From an uncultured bacterium (lineage in GTDB: Bacteria > Bacillota > Clostridia > Oscillospirales > Ruminococcaceae), in NCBI GenBank assembly GCA_905214265.1, contig CAJMLQ010000041.1, forward strand, positions 1 to 22,294: 22,294 nt of DNA. Reading direction: 5' to 3'. Under the pieces are notes generated by a model. It did no database searches and was not told the origin of the DNA. It saw only the letters and a program-made list of their open reading frames with translations. Of the stretch, positions 6,479 through 14,288 are shown piece by piece (position 1 is the first letter of the stretch; the number at the start of each line of letters is the position of its first letter). The position numbers and the translations under genes are program-made.

Positions 6479-7522
6479 TTATATTTTTCCCCTATGAATG
6501 TAGGCCTCTAATGCCGTGTTGATCATTGCAAAATAATTTTCCCAAGGCACGTATTCCGGTATGCTATTACCTGATCCTAGAGCATAGCCGCCTGTGGCGC
6601 TAGTCAGTTCCAACAATGCCGCGCAACGTGCACGAATTTCATCCGGTGTAGCGCGAGTTATAAAATTAAGATCCACACCGCCTAAAATAGCAATTCGTCC
6701 GCCCCAACGACGGTAACTGTCCTCAACGGGCAGAATATTATCCTCATAGGAATGTTTACCATCAAAGCACATATTCTCGATAATATCTTCCATTACCTCA
6801 CCCATATAACCGCAGGAATGCAATAGAGCTGGTTTTCCTTGCTTGTGAGCTGCCTGTACGATTCGTTTGTGCCAAGGGAAAACATATTTACGCATGTCCT
6901 CTAAAGATAAGAACGTCTGCGTATTAAAACCCCAGTCATCGTTTGCCATCAGAACACCTACGCTGTCATAAGCTGCTACTCGTTCATAATAACGCACTAG
7001 CCGGGATCCCACCGCATCAAAAATAGCACGCACAAGATTAGGATCGTCATACAACATATAACATAAATTTTCATAGCCAACCAAGCTAATGGTGTTTTCC
7101 AGTACTCCCCCCGGCCCCACAGCCATTAATTTCATTCCTTGTGGCAAAAAAGGAACGATCTTTTCTAGGCGAGAATAGTCAAAGTCATCCGGATCAGGCC
7201 AATCATAGGTATCAAACGAAGCACGGTCAGTAATGACGAATCCTTCATTCAACGAAATGGTCTGTAAATGCGCAGCTGCTTTGGTTGGAAACGAAAAAGC
7301 ACTTCCATAGACCTGAGCATAGTCATAGCCTCCCCGGGCAAATGCATCCACTACCATGCGCAAATGTGCCAATTCGCTATCGTCCTCTGGCCCATGTCCG
7401 GCCAACTTACGGTAAAGAGGCTCATTCATAAACGCTTCAAACAACACAGGCCGATCAGTGGGTTCACAACGCAGCATTTTCAAAAAACGTTCAAAGTTGG
7501 GTTCCTTTTGTGCAAATTTCAT
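6479..7522 (-). CDS. URO-D family protein, second and divergent paralogue
   Basis: This 347-aa URO-D-fold protein keeps the same landmarks as the gene at 1828: RPVLFEAFMNEP near the N-terminus, LMANDDWGF (about 191-199), PALLHSCGYMGE (about 231-242), AILGGVDLNF and GSGNSIPEYVPWEN near the end. HSCG is the His-x-Cys motif of methylcobamide:thiol methyltransferases, but the C-terminal third cysteine reads Ser-Gly-Asn. The ATG at 7522 is preferred to the GTG at 7531 because an AGGA lies about 11 nt before it and only about 2 nt before the GTG. Codon use and GC content are clearly lower than in lon, lysA or the first URO-D gene. Together with the integrase remnant upstream, that points to horizontal acquisition. 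It is monocistronic or leads into the GNAT remnant. Substrate unknown. Confidence 0.78.
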   Translation of the reverse strand: MKFAQKEPNFERFLKMLRCEPTDRPVLFEAFMNEPLYRKLAGHGPEDDSELAHLRMVVDAFARGGYDYAQVYGSAFSFPTKAAAHLQTISLNEGFVITDRASFDTYDWPDPDDFDYSRLEKIVPFLPQGMKLMAVGPGGVLENTISLVGYENLCYMLYDDPNLVRAIFDAVGSRLVRYYERVAAYDSVGVLMANDDWGFNTQTFLSLEDMRKYVFPWHKRIVQAAHKQGKPALLHSCGYMGEVMEDIIENMCFDGKHSYEDNILPVEDSYRRWGGRIAILGGVDLNFITRATPDEIRARCAALLELTSATGGYALGSGNSIPEYVPWENYFAMINTALEAYIHRGKI

Positions 7523-7540
7523 ACTAATCACTATCCTATC

Positions 7541-7569
7541 ATTATAAGATCAGTTACAATTGCGTCCAA
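7541..7569 (-). promoter_or_regulatory. probable promoter of the second URO-D gene
   Basis: On the minus strand a perfect TATAAT (7541-7546) lies 19 nt before the ATG at 7522. The best -35 at a 17-nt spacing is TTGGAC (7564-7569), a weak match, so the -10 carries most of the support. The promoter overlaps the left end of the integrase remnant. Confidence 0.5.
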
Positions 7570-7852
7570 GGATTATTACTGCCCTGTTGAAGCATTCAAT
7601 AAAGCCATTGGTCTGAGGAACTTTATCTTGGTTCTGCGGTTCTCAATGCTGTTTAAGGCAGAGGAATCCAAGCCCGATATTCCGTCTCTTAACCCGCACG
7701 AACTGTGGCACACTTGTGGAACGTTACTTTACGAGCAGATTCACAACATTCGGACGGTATCCCATTTTCTTGAACATGCCAACATAAATATTGCATCTTC
7801 GATTTATGTACATGATAACGTAGACAATTTACGAAAATCCCTTGGCTTATAA
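7567..7852 (+). pseudogene. tyrosine recombinase (phage/ICE integrase) C-terminal remnant
   Basis: The end of this frame, SLNPHELWHTCGTLLYEQ then VSHFLEHANINIASSIYVHD, is the catalytic tail of a tyrosine integrase. The family motif HELRHT reads HELWHT here, so the second catalytic Arg is now Trp (TGG, one C-to-T change from CGG), and LGHA reads LEHA. The nucleophile Tyr in SSIYVHD remains. The N-terminal arm, core-binding domain and first catalytic Arg are absent. The first about 35 codons of the interval (YYCPVEAFNKAIG) are not clearly integrase. The frame continues left of 7567 only as antisense of the URO-D gene. It ends 72 nt from the 3' end of tRNA-Lys, the usual position of an integrase next to its attachment site. 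Confidence 0.75.
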
Positions 7853-7883
7853 CGGAACGAGTGTCGCAGTAGACTTTCTAGTC

Positions 7884-7923
7884 AAAAAATAAAAGCCCAC
7901 GGACATAGTGTCTATGGGCTTTT
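7884..7923 (-). terminator. intrinsic terminator of tRNA-Lys
   Basis: Right behind the tRNA (minus strand), AAAAGCCCA pairs with TGGGCTTTT, with a further 6-bp inner stem containing one mismatch, followed by ATTTTTT. The stem begins 2 nt after the encoded CCA. Confidence 0.8.
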
Positions 7924-7924
7924 C

Positions 7925-8000
7925 TGGTGAGCCACCGGGGATTCGAACCCCGGACCCTTTGATTAAAAGTCAAATGCTCTGCCAACTGAGCTAGTGGCTC
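7925..8000 (-). tRNA. tRNA-Lys (anticodon TTT), CCA encoded
   Basis: On the minus strand the 76-nt cloverleaf has a 7-bp acceptor stem (GAGCCAC with GTGGCTC), a D arm containing AGCTCAGTTGGCAGAGC, an anticodon loop CTTTTAA giving UUU for lysine, and a T arm CCGGGGTTCGAATCCCCGG. The discriminator A and CCA are encoded at 7925-7928. It has its own consensus promoter and terminator. The 3' half is a classic integration target, and an integrase remnant lies next to it. Confidence 0.96.
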
Positions 8001-8033
8001 GTATGCAAGCGCTGATTTTCTCAACGCTTGTCT

Positions 8034-8062
8034 ATTATAGCAAATCCATGCGGACTTGTCAA
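8034..8062 (-). promoter_or_regulatory. perfect consensus sigma-A promoter of tRNA-Lys
   Basis: Minus strand: TTGACA (8057-8062), a 17-nt spacer and TATAAT (8034-8039), 34 nt before the first tRNA base. All 12 consensus bases match, as expected for a stable-RNA promoter. The stretch from here to the lysA stop at 8138 holds nothing else I can identify, and no clear lysA terminator. Confidence 0.9.
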
Positions 8063-8137
8063 CAGAATTCTCGAATTTTGTAGAACTTTCCAACCATCGG
8101 AAAATGATGCGCACAAAATTATCCATTCTGCTCCAAA

Positions 8138-9427
8138 CTAAATATCGTTTCGCGTCAGATCCTCCAGATTTTCGCCCCGGACGATGATGCGGGAAGCGCC
8201 ATCCTTCACCATCACCACCGGCGGAACCGGAACCCGGTTATACCGGGATGCCATGGAGTAGTTGTACGCGCCGGTGGCAAACACCGCCAGCAGATCTCCC
8301 GGACGGGCCGGGGCCAACGGGACATTTTCACCCACCAGATCGCCGCTTTCGCAGCAGCGTCCTGCCACGGTGACGACCTCCGAAGCCGGTTCGTCCGCGC
8401 GGTTTGCAAGGATCATATCGTATTTGGATTGATAGAGAATATAGCGGGGATTGTCCCCCATACCGCCGTCCACGGATACGTAGGTGCGGATTCCCGGAAT
8501 CTCCTTGACGGAGCCGACCGTGTACAGCGTCGTCCCCGCCTCGCCCACAATGGAACGGCCCGGTTCGATGATGACGAAGGGCTGGGCAAGGCCAAATTTC
8601 TCTGCCGACGCCTTTACCGCCGCCGAAACCGGCTCCATGTAACCGCCAAAGGGCACCGGAGCGTCCTCGTCCGTATACAGGATGCCGAATCCGCCGCCCA
8701 GATTCAGCTCCTCCAGCTCCACGCCGGTCTCTGCCTTGACCTGGCCCATAAAGCCCACCATGACCTCCGCCGCATGGACGAAAGGATCCACCGAAAAAAT
8801 CTGAGAGCCGATGTGACAGTGAACGCCGTGGAGGCGAACATTCCCAGCAGCCAAGGCCTCCCGTACGCCGGCCATCGCCTCGCCAGTCTCCAGGGCCAGC
8901 CCGAATTTGGAATCGATCTGCCCCGTCCGGATGAAGCTGTGGGTGTGGGCGTCGATGCCCGGTTTGATCCGCAGCAGGATGTTCGCCGTTCTGCCCATTT
9001 CTGCCGCCAGGGCGCTCAGAGCCGCAAGCTCGGTGAGATTGTCCACCACGATGCGTCCAACGCCCCATTCCAGAGCCGCTTCCAGCTCCCGGCGGGATTT
9101 ATTGTTCCCGTGAAAACAGATCTTATCCATAGGAAACCCGACGCTGTGGGCGGTGTGCAGTTCCCCCAGGGAAACCACGTCCGCACCCAGGCCCTCCTCC
9201 ATAGCGATTCGATAAATCTCCTTACAGGAAAACGCCTTGGATGCATAGCAGACCAAGCCCTTTCCGCCGTAATACTGTTCCATGGAAGAACGGAACGCCC
9301 GCATGCTGCCGCGGATCACACCCTCGTCCATCACATAAAGAGGGGTGCCGTACTCTCGGGCCAGCGCCTTCGCGCCTACCCCTCCCAGCATCAGTTCCCC
9401 GTTTTCCACTTGAATCTGCCGTCTCAA
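8138..9427 (-). CDS. lysA: diaminopimelate decarboxylase
   Basis: LysA converts meso-diaminopimelate to L-lysine and CO2 in the last step of lysine synthesis. It is a PLP-dependent fold-type III enzyme. Visible motifs are LVCYASKAFSCKE with the PLP lysine (Lys64), HCHIGSQ, LNLGGGFGI, the phosphate-binding FVIIEPGRS, RCCESGD with the partner-subunit active-site Cys, and GAYNYSMASRYN at the end. The 429-aa length is normal. The start at 9427 is TTG with AGAAAGG about 12 nt upstream. No better ATG fits the N-terminus, so this start is slightly uncertain. It follows engB by 31 nt and is the last gene of the lon-engB-lysA operon. I see no lysine riboswitch in front. Confidence 0.93.
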   Translation of the reverse strand: MRRQIQVENGELMLGGVGAKALAREYGTPLYVMDEGVIRGSMRAFRSSMEQYYGGKGLVCYASKAFSCKEIYRIAMEEGLGADVVSLGELHTAHSVGFPMDKICFHGNNKSRRELEAALEWGVGRIVVDNLTELAALSALAAEMGRTANILLRIKPGIDAHTHSFIRTGQIDSKFGLALETGEAMAGVREALAAGNVRLHGVHCHIGSQIFSVDPFVHAAEVMVGFMGQVKAETGVELEELNLGGGFGILYTDEDAPVPFGGYMEPVSAAVKASAEKFGLAQPFVIIEPGRSIVGEAGTTLYTVGSVKEIPGIRTYVSVDGGMGDNPRYILYQSKYDMILANRADEPASEVVTVAGRCCESGDLVGENVPLAPARPGDLLAVFATGAYNYSMASRYNRVPVPPVVMVKDGASRIIVRGENLEDLTRNDI

Positions 9428-9458
9428 ATCTGCTTCACGCCTTTCTTAGAGTTTCCGC

Positions 9459-10067
9459 CTAGTTCGCTTCTTCCATTTCCGGAGCGGCAAGTTCATCCAG
9501 AATGCCGCGCAAGACCTCCACACCCTCCCCGGTCTCCGAGGAAAAGGGAAGGATCGTCAGTTCCTCCCCGCAGGGCAACTCGTCTGCAATGGAGGCCAGC
9601 CGCTGGGCACGCTCGGTTTTGTTCAGCTTGTCCGCCTTGGTCAGCACAACAAGGAAGGGTTTCTCTGTCTCAATCAGATAATTCGCCATATCCACGTCCA
9701 GCCTGGTGGCCGGATGGCGCATGTCCACCAGCAGCACGACCAGGGCAAGATCCCGCTCTTCGTCGTTCAGATACCCCTCGATCAGTTCAGCCCAACGCCC
9801 TTTTTCCGACTTGGCCACCTTGGCGTAGCCGTAACCAGGCAGATCCACCAGATGAATCGTCTGGTCGAGGTCATAAAAGTTGACCGTCGCCGTCTTTCCC
9901 GGCACCGCGCTGACGCGGGCCAGCGCTTTCCGCCCCAGCAGTTTGTTGATCAGGGAGGACTTCCCCACATTGGACCGCCCGGCGAAGGCCACCTCCATCC
10001 GCTGGGAGGGAGGCAGCTGCCGAGATAGGCCGTAGGACGCCAAAAACGATACGTTATGATAATTCAT
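9459..10067 (-). CDS. engB: ribosome biogenesis GTP-binding protein YihA/YsxC
   Basis: A small essential TRAFAC-class GTPase that assists assembly of the large ribosomal subunit. In its 202 residues the G-box motifs are complete: G1 GRSNVGKSS (30-38), a threonine in the PGKTATVNFY switch I, G3 DLPGYG (75-80), G4 TKAD (143-146) and G5 SSETG (about 176-180). GGAAAGG lies 6 nt before the ATG at 10067. It follows lon by 26 nt and precedes lysA by 31 nt. The lon-engB pairing is the conserved Firmicutes order (lonA-ysxC in Bacillus). Confidence 0.95.
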   Translation of the reverse strand: MNYHNVSFLASYGLSRQLPPSQRMEVAFAGRSNVGKSSLINKLLGRKALARVSAVPGKTATVNFYDLDQTIHLVDLPGYGYAKVAKSEKGRWAELIEGYLNDEERDLALVVLLVDMRHPATRLDVDMANYLIETEKPFLVVLTKADKLNKTERAQRLASIADELPCGEELTILPFSSETGEGVEVLRGILDELAAPEMEEAN

Positions 10068-10093
10068 ATGGAACCTTTCCCGGAAAACCCGGC

Positions 10094-12535
10094 TTATTGG
10101 ATGGCGATATGTTCCTGCTTACCGTCCCCCATCGCGGGCAGCGGCTGCGGTGCCGTCTGAGGCTTGACCGCCGCCTCCGGGAGGTGAATCAGTGCGCCGC
10201 GCAGGACCTCGCTGACATGGGAGACCGGCACAAACGCGATATGTTCTTTTACCACCGGGTCTACCTCCTCCAGGTCCTTGCGGTTATCCTGGGGAATGAA
10301 AACGGTTTTGATCCCCATCCGGTAAGCGGCCATGGATTTCTCACGGAGACCGCCGATGGGAAGCACCCGGCCCCGAAGGGTCACCTCGCCGGTCATGGCC
10401 ACGTCCCGACGGACCGGGATGCCGCTAAGAGCAGAGACCACGGCCGTGACCATCGTCACGCCCGCAGACGGTCCGTCCTTAGGAACAGCTCCCTCCGGCG
10501 CATGGATATGGATGTCTTTGTTCTTATAAAAATCCGGGGCGATTCCGTAGCTCTCGGCGATGCTCCGCACATAGCTGACCGCAATCTGGGCAGATTCCGT
10601 CATCACCTCGCCCAGCTGGCCGGTGATCTGTACCTTGCCAGTTCCGGGGAGGGCAATGGTTTCGATGTCCATAGTCTCGCCGCCCACGGAAGTCCAGGCC
10701 AGCCCGGTCACAACGCCGACTTCATCACTGCGGCGCATTCCTTCGTCCAGATACCGCGGCACGCCCATTAACTCCCCGATGGTCTTCGCGGAAACAGTGA
10801 AGGAAGACACTTCCCCGCTGACCACCTTTTTCGCTGTCTTACGGCAGATGGAGGCGATTTCCCGCTCCAGATTCCGGACGCCGGCCTCCCGGGTGTAGCT
10901 GTCGATCAGGGCGTAGATACCGTCCTTCGCAAACTTCAGCTCCTTGGCCGTGAGGCCGTGCCGCTTGACCTGCTTGGGGATCAAATGCCTCCGGGCGATA
11001 TTCCACTTTTCCTCGCGGGTGTAGCTGCCCATTTCAATGACTTCCATCCGGTCCAACAGCGGCTGGGGAATGGTGGAGGTAGTGTTGGCCGTGGTGACGA
11101 AGAGCACTTCACTTAAATCAAAGGGTACCTCGATATAGTGGTCACGGAAAGCGTTGTTCTGCTCGCTGTCCAGCACCTCCAGCAAAGCCGCCGAAGGGTC
11201 GCCCTTGAAGTCCGCGCCCATCTTGTCCACCTCATCCAGCAAAAGGAGAGGATTCCGGGAACCCGCCTGCTTCATGGCGGTCATGATCCGGCCGGGCATG
11301 GAGCCCAGGTAGGTCTTACGGTGTCCGCGGATGTCTGCCTCGTCCCGGACGCCGCCCAGGGAAATGCGGACATATTTCCGCCCCAGCGCCTTGGCAATGG
11401 ACTTGGCGATGGAGGTCTTGCCCACACCGGGAGGCCCCACCAGGCAGATGATCTGTCCCTTGATGTCCGGGGCCAGCTTCCGTACGGCAATGAGCTCCAG
11501 GATGCGGTCCTTGACTTTTTTCATGCCGTAGTGATCCCGCTCCAGGACATGGGAAGCCCGTTCCACGTCGGCGTGATCCTTGGTTGTCTTGTCCCAGGGC
11601 AGTTCCAGGCAGGTCTCGATATAGGTGCGGACGATCTGGGCCTCCTGAGACTGAGGCGGCATTTTATACAAGCGGTCGCATTCTTTGTATAGTTTTTCCC
11701 GGGTTTCCTCGGGCATATTCTTGAAGGAGGCGATCACGTCCATGTATTCCATGGACTCCTCCTGGGGATTGTCACCTTCGCCCAGCTCGTTGGAGATGAC
11801 CCGCAGCTGTTCCCGCAGGAAATAATCACGCTGGTTTTTGTCCATCTGATCCTTGACCTGGCTGTAAATATCCTGCTCCAGGGAGAGGATGGAGGTCTCC
11901 TTTTCCAGGACCTCTACCAACATCTGCATCCGTTTTAGGAGGTTCCGCTCCTCCAGCAACGCCTGCTTATCCTCTACCTGGAAGAACAGGTTTTGGACGA
12001 TCTTGTCAAAAAGGCCCTGCAAAGTCTTCTGGGACATCACGCTGGCCGCAATCTCCCGGGGCATCTTGGGGACCATGCTGCAGTAATTCTCAAAACTGCT
12101 GATCACCGCCCGGAACAGCGCCTGTTCCACATCCGGAGAAATCTCTCCGATCTTCTGGTCGGCAGAGGGCCGCACCTCGCACATCATGCAGGGGCCGTCC
12201 AAATCCGCCTCCAAAAGCACGGCACGGTAAAGTCCCTCCACCATGATCCGGACAGACTCCTTGTCCGAATTCAGAAGCTGGACGATCTTGGCGACTACGC
12301 CCACCTTATAGAGATCCTCCCGCTTGGGCTCCTCTACGGTATAGTCCTTCTGCGCCACCAGAAAGAGCTGGCGGTCGCCTTCCATAGCCTTTTTGATCGC
12401 AAGAATGGATTTTTCACGGCCTACATCAAAATGCAGCAGCATCGACGGGAACATCACGATCCCCCGCATGGTAACTGCCGGCAATGTAACGGAAGCTGCC
12501 GCCCGGACAGCAATCGGTTTGTTTTCAGCGCTCAT
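10094..12535 (-). CDS. lon: ATP-dependent endopeptidase Lon (LonA)
   Basis: A cytosolic hexameric AAA+ serine protease that removes misfolded and regulatory proteins. The order of its 813 residues is: N-terminal LON substrate-binding domain (about 15-205), coiled helical region, AAA+ module with Walker A GPPGVGKT (367-374) and Walker B LLLLDEVDKM (430-439), then the protease domain with Ser690 in KDGPSAGVTM and Lys733 in GGLREKS. That is a complete catalytic dyad. The ATG at 12535 is chosen because a perfect AAAGGAG lies 9 nt before it. A TTG 48 nt further upstream is in frame but has no ribosome site. It heads the lon-engB-lysA operon from the promoter at 12598-12626. No CIRCE element is seen here, so it is not under the same repressor as groES. 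Confidence 0.95.
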   Translation of the reverse strand: MSAENKPIAVRAAASVTLPAVTMRGIVMFPSMLLHFDVGREKSILAIKKAMEGDRQLFLVAQKDYTVEEPKREDLYKVGVVAKIVQLLNSDKESVRIMVEGLYRAVLLEADLDGPCMMCEVRPSADQKIGEISPDVEQALFRAVISSFENYCSMVPKMPREIAASVMSQKTLQGLFDKIVQNLFFQVEDKQALLEERNLLKRMQMLVEVLEKETSILSLEQDIYSQVKDQMDKNQRDYFLREQLRVISNELGEGDNPQEESMEYMDVIASFKNMPEETREKLYKECDRLYKMPPQSQEAQIVRTYIETCLELPWDKTTKDHADVERASHVLERDHYGMKKVKDRILELIAVRKLAPDIKGQIICLVGPPGVGKTSIAKSIAKALGRKYVRISLGGVRDEADIRGHRKTYLGSMPGRIMTAMKQAGSRNPLLLLDEVDKMGADFKGDPSAALLEVLDSEQNNAFRDHYIEVPFDLSEVLFVTTANTTSTIPQPLLDRMEVIEMGSYTREEKWNIARRHLIPKQVKRHGLTAKELKFAKDGIYALIDSYTREAGVRNLEREIASICRKTAKKVVSGEVSSFTVSAKTIGELMGVPRYLDEGMRRSDEVGVVTGLAWTSVGGETMDIETIALPGTGKVQITGQLGEVMTESAQIAVSYVRSIAESYGIAPDFYKNKDIHIHAPEGAVPKDGPSAGVTMVTAVVSALSGIPVRRDVAMTGEVTLRGRVLPIGGLREKSMAAYRMGIKTVFIPQDNRKDLEEVDPVVKEHIAFVPVSHVSEVLRGALIHLPEAAVKPQTAPQPLPAMGDGKQEHIAIQ

Positions 12536-12597
12536 CCTGACACGCTCCTTTATCATATTTTTGAGTTCGAAAAGCGGGTTCAATGCCCCGCGTTACT

Positions 12598-12626
12598 ATT
12601 ATACGGGGAGACCGGCGGCGTTTCAA
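12598..12626 (-). promoter_or_regulatory. sigma-A promoter of the lon-engB-lysA operon
   Basis: Minus strand: TTGAAA (12621-12626), a 17-nt spacer and TATAAT (12598-12603), 11 of 12 consensus bases. Transcription would start near 12591, giving a leader of about 55 nt before the ATG at 12535. Confidence 0.8.
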
Positions 12627-12751
12627 GTCCCATTTTATGAATTTTGCAGGATTTTCACTCACAGCCGGGTCTCCTTTCGCATAAGATAGGGTGTCAGGCG
12701 GCAGGCAACCAATCCGCAGGCGGACCGTGTCTGACTGCTTGAAATAGAGGA

Positions 12752-12784
12752 AACCCGCCGGGGTCAACGCTCCGGCGGGCTTTT
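12752..12784 (-). terminator. intrinsic terminator behind ilvE
   Basis: An 8-bp GC stem (CCCGCCGG with CCGGCGGG, extended by A-T pairs) lies 9 nt after the ilvE stop at 12793. Read on minus the tail is TTTCCTCTATTTC, a broken T tract. Read on plus it has TTTT. It separates ilvE from the lon promoter. Confidence 0.7.
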
Positions 12785-12792
12785 CCATTGCA

Positions 12793-13860
12793 TTAAAGGA
12801 CCTTGACACTCCATCCAAAGGGATCCGGCTTGGTTCCCCACTGGATCCCGGTCAGTTCGTCGTAGAGCTTCTGGGAAAGAGGCCCGATCTTACCATCGGA
12901 CAGCTCCATGTCCATATTCTGGTAGCGGAGCAGGCCCACGGGGGAAATGACCGCCGCAGTACCGCTGCCGAACATCTCGGTAAAGCGGCCCTCCCGGTAG
13001 GCGTCCTCCAGTTCATCGATGGACAAGCGGCGCTCGGAAACCTTCATTCCCCAGCTTTTCAGCAGCTCAATGACAGATTTCCGGGTGATGCCGGGGAGGA
13101 TGCTCCCCTGCAGCGCGGGGGTGACCACCTCATCGCCCAGGACGAAAAAGACGTTCATTGCGCCGACTTCTTCAATGTATTTCCGCTCTACGCCGTCGAG
13201 CCACAGGACCTGGGAGAAGCCCTCCTCCGCAGCCACGTCCTGGGCCTTCATGGATGCCGCGTAGTTTCCGCCGGTTTTGGCAAAGCCCATACCGCCCCGG
13301 ACCGCACGAACATAGTTGTCTTCCACGTAGATCTTTACAGGATTCAGCCCACTGGCATAGTAGGCCCCCACAGGGCTGAGGATGATGAGGAACTGATACT
13401 GGGTGGAGGTATGGGCGCCCAGGGAAGGCTCTGTCGCAATGACGAAGGGCCGGATGTAAAGAGAGGTACCCGGTTTATGGGGAACCCAGTCGGCGTCCAG
13501 CTCAATCAGGGTCTTCAGGGCTTTCAGAGCAAAATCCACATCAATCTGCGGCATAGACAAACGTTCATTGGAGTTGTTCAGCCGCTTGAAGTTCTCTTCC
13601 GGCCGAAAGAGACGGATAGACCCGTCGGGGCTGCGGTAGGCCTTCAGGCCTTCAAAGGTCTCCTGTCCGTAATGCAGACAGTTACAGGCGGGGCTCAAAG
13701 TCAGGGGACCATAGGGGACGATACGGGGGTCATGCCAGCCTTCTTCCTTGTTCCAGTCCATCATAAACATGTGATCCGTGAATTCATGGCCGAAAACCAG
13801 ATGATTTTCGTCCGGTTTCTGCTTCGGCGCAGGGTTGCGCTCAATTCGGATCTCTTCCAT
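12793..13860 (-). CDS. ilvE: branched-chain amino acid aminotransferase (BCAT2-like)
   Basis: IlvE carries out the last transamination in leucine, isoleucine and valine synthesis, with glutamate as donor. It is a PLP-dependent class IV (fold-type IV) enzyme of 355 aa. Visible motifs are PACNCLHYGQETFEGLKAY, LYIRPFVIAT, GFAKTGGNYAAS with the PLP lysine (Lys195), VERKYIEEVGAMN with the conserved Glu region, and LPGITRKSV. The ATG at 13860 is preferred because GGAAGG lies 9 nt before it. An in-frame TTG at 13890 has no ribosome site. It is monocistronic, with its own consensus promoter and a terminator. The leader of about 75 nt is too short for a T-box riboswitch. Confidence 0.93.
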   Translation of the reverse strand: MEEIRIERNPAPKQKPDENHLVFGHEFTDHMFMMDWNKEEGWHDPRIVPYGPLTLSPACNCLHYGQETFEGLKAYRSPDGSIRLFRPEENFKRLNNSNERLSMPQIDVDFALKALKTLIELDADWVPHKPGTSLYIRPFVIATEPSLGAHTSTQYQFLIILSPVGAYYASGLNPVKIYVEDNYVRAVRGGMGFAKTGGNYAASMKAQDVAAEEGFSQVLWLDGVERKYIEEVGAMNVFFVLGDEVVTPALQGSILPGITRKSVIELLKSWGMKVSERRLSIDELEDAYREGRFTEMFGSGTAAVISPVGLLRYQNMDMELSDGKIGPLSQKLYDELTGIQWGTKPDPFGWSVKVL

Positions 13861-13943
13861 TTTTCTCATCCTTCCATCCATATCTGCCAAATCCAGCGGC
13901 GGCGCGCTTTTTTTCTGCAGGTACCGTATTTTTTATTAGGATT

Positions 13944-13972
13944 AGTATAACATACCCCCTATCGGATGTCAA
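13944..13972 (-). promoter_or_regulatory. sigma-A promoter of ilvE
   Basis: Minus strand: perfect TTGACA (13967-13972), a 17-nt spacer and TATACT (13944-13949). Transcription would start near 13937. Confidence 0.8.
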
Positions 13973-14252
13973 CAAAATCCAGCCCGCTTTCCGGCATCAG
14001 AATTCACAAACTTTTCGTTTTTCGAAGCATTGGTTTCATGCATATTCTTCTTAATAAAGAAAATCCGGCAAAATTTTCTGCGTTTCAGTCCCGATTTCCT
14101 GGAATTATTTTCGAACTTTTTCTTCCGTTGAATTCTCGCCGCTCTTTCATCCTACAGCATTATTCCAAAAGGCTCCGATACCATAATCTGCCTATATTTT
14201 TTGATGCGTTTTGTGCAATCATACAAAAATGCTAAAAAAATCAAAATACCCC
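13973..14252. other. AT-rich spacer between divergent ilvE and groES promoters
   Basis: About 280 nt, clearly richer in A and T than its neighbours, with homopolymer A and T runs near 14195-14245. The open frame across it (13966-14235 plus) has no ribosome site and an unremarkable sequence, so I do not call it a gene. I see no strong hairpin or repeated operator. It may serve as an UP-element-like region for the two promoters at its edges. Confidence 0.5.
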
Positions 14253-14280
14253 TTGATTTTTCTGAATTTCCGGATAAAAT
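14253..14280 (+). promoter_or_regulatory. sigma-A promoter of groES-groEL
   Basis: TTGATT (14253-14258), a 16-nt spacer and TAAAAT (14275-14280). The predicted start, near 14287, falls at the left edge of CIRCE, the usual arrangement for HrcA repression. Confidence 0.7.
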
Positions 14281-14288
14281 AGATAGTG

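Noticed and set aside
9428..9458. lysine riboswitch before lysA
   Set aside because: Only 31 nt separate engB from lysA, far too short for an L-box.
8429..9883. 484-codon plus-strand open frame opposite lysA and engB
   Set aside because: It spans two real genes and their gap. The open frame comes from G/C-ending codons on the other strand.
13861..13940. T-box riboswitch before ilvE
   Set aside because: The leader is only about 75 nt, and neither the T-box motif nor a terminator/antiterminator pair is present.
13966..14235. 89-codon open frame in the ilvE-groES spacer
   Set aside because: No ribosome site; the frame starts within the ilvE -35 region and the sequence is AT-rich without a recognisable domain.
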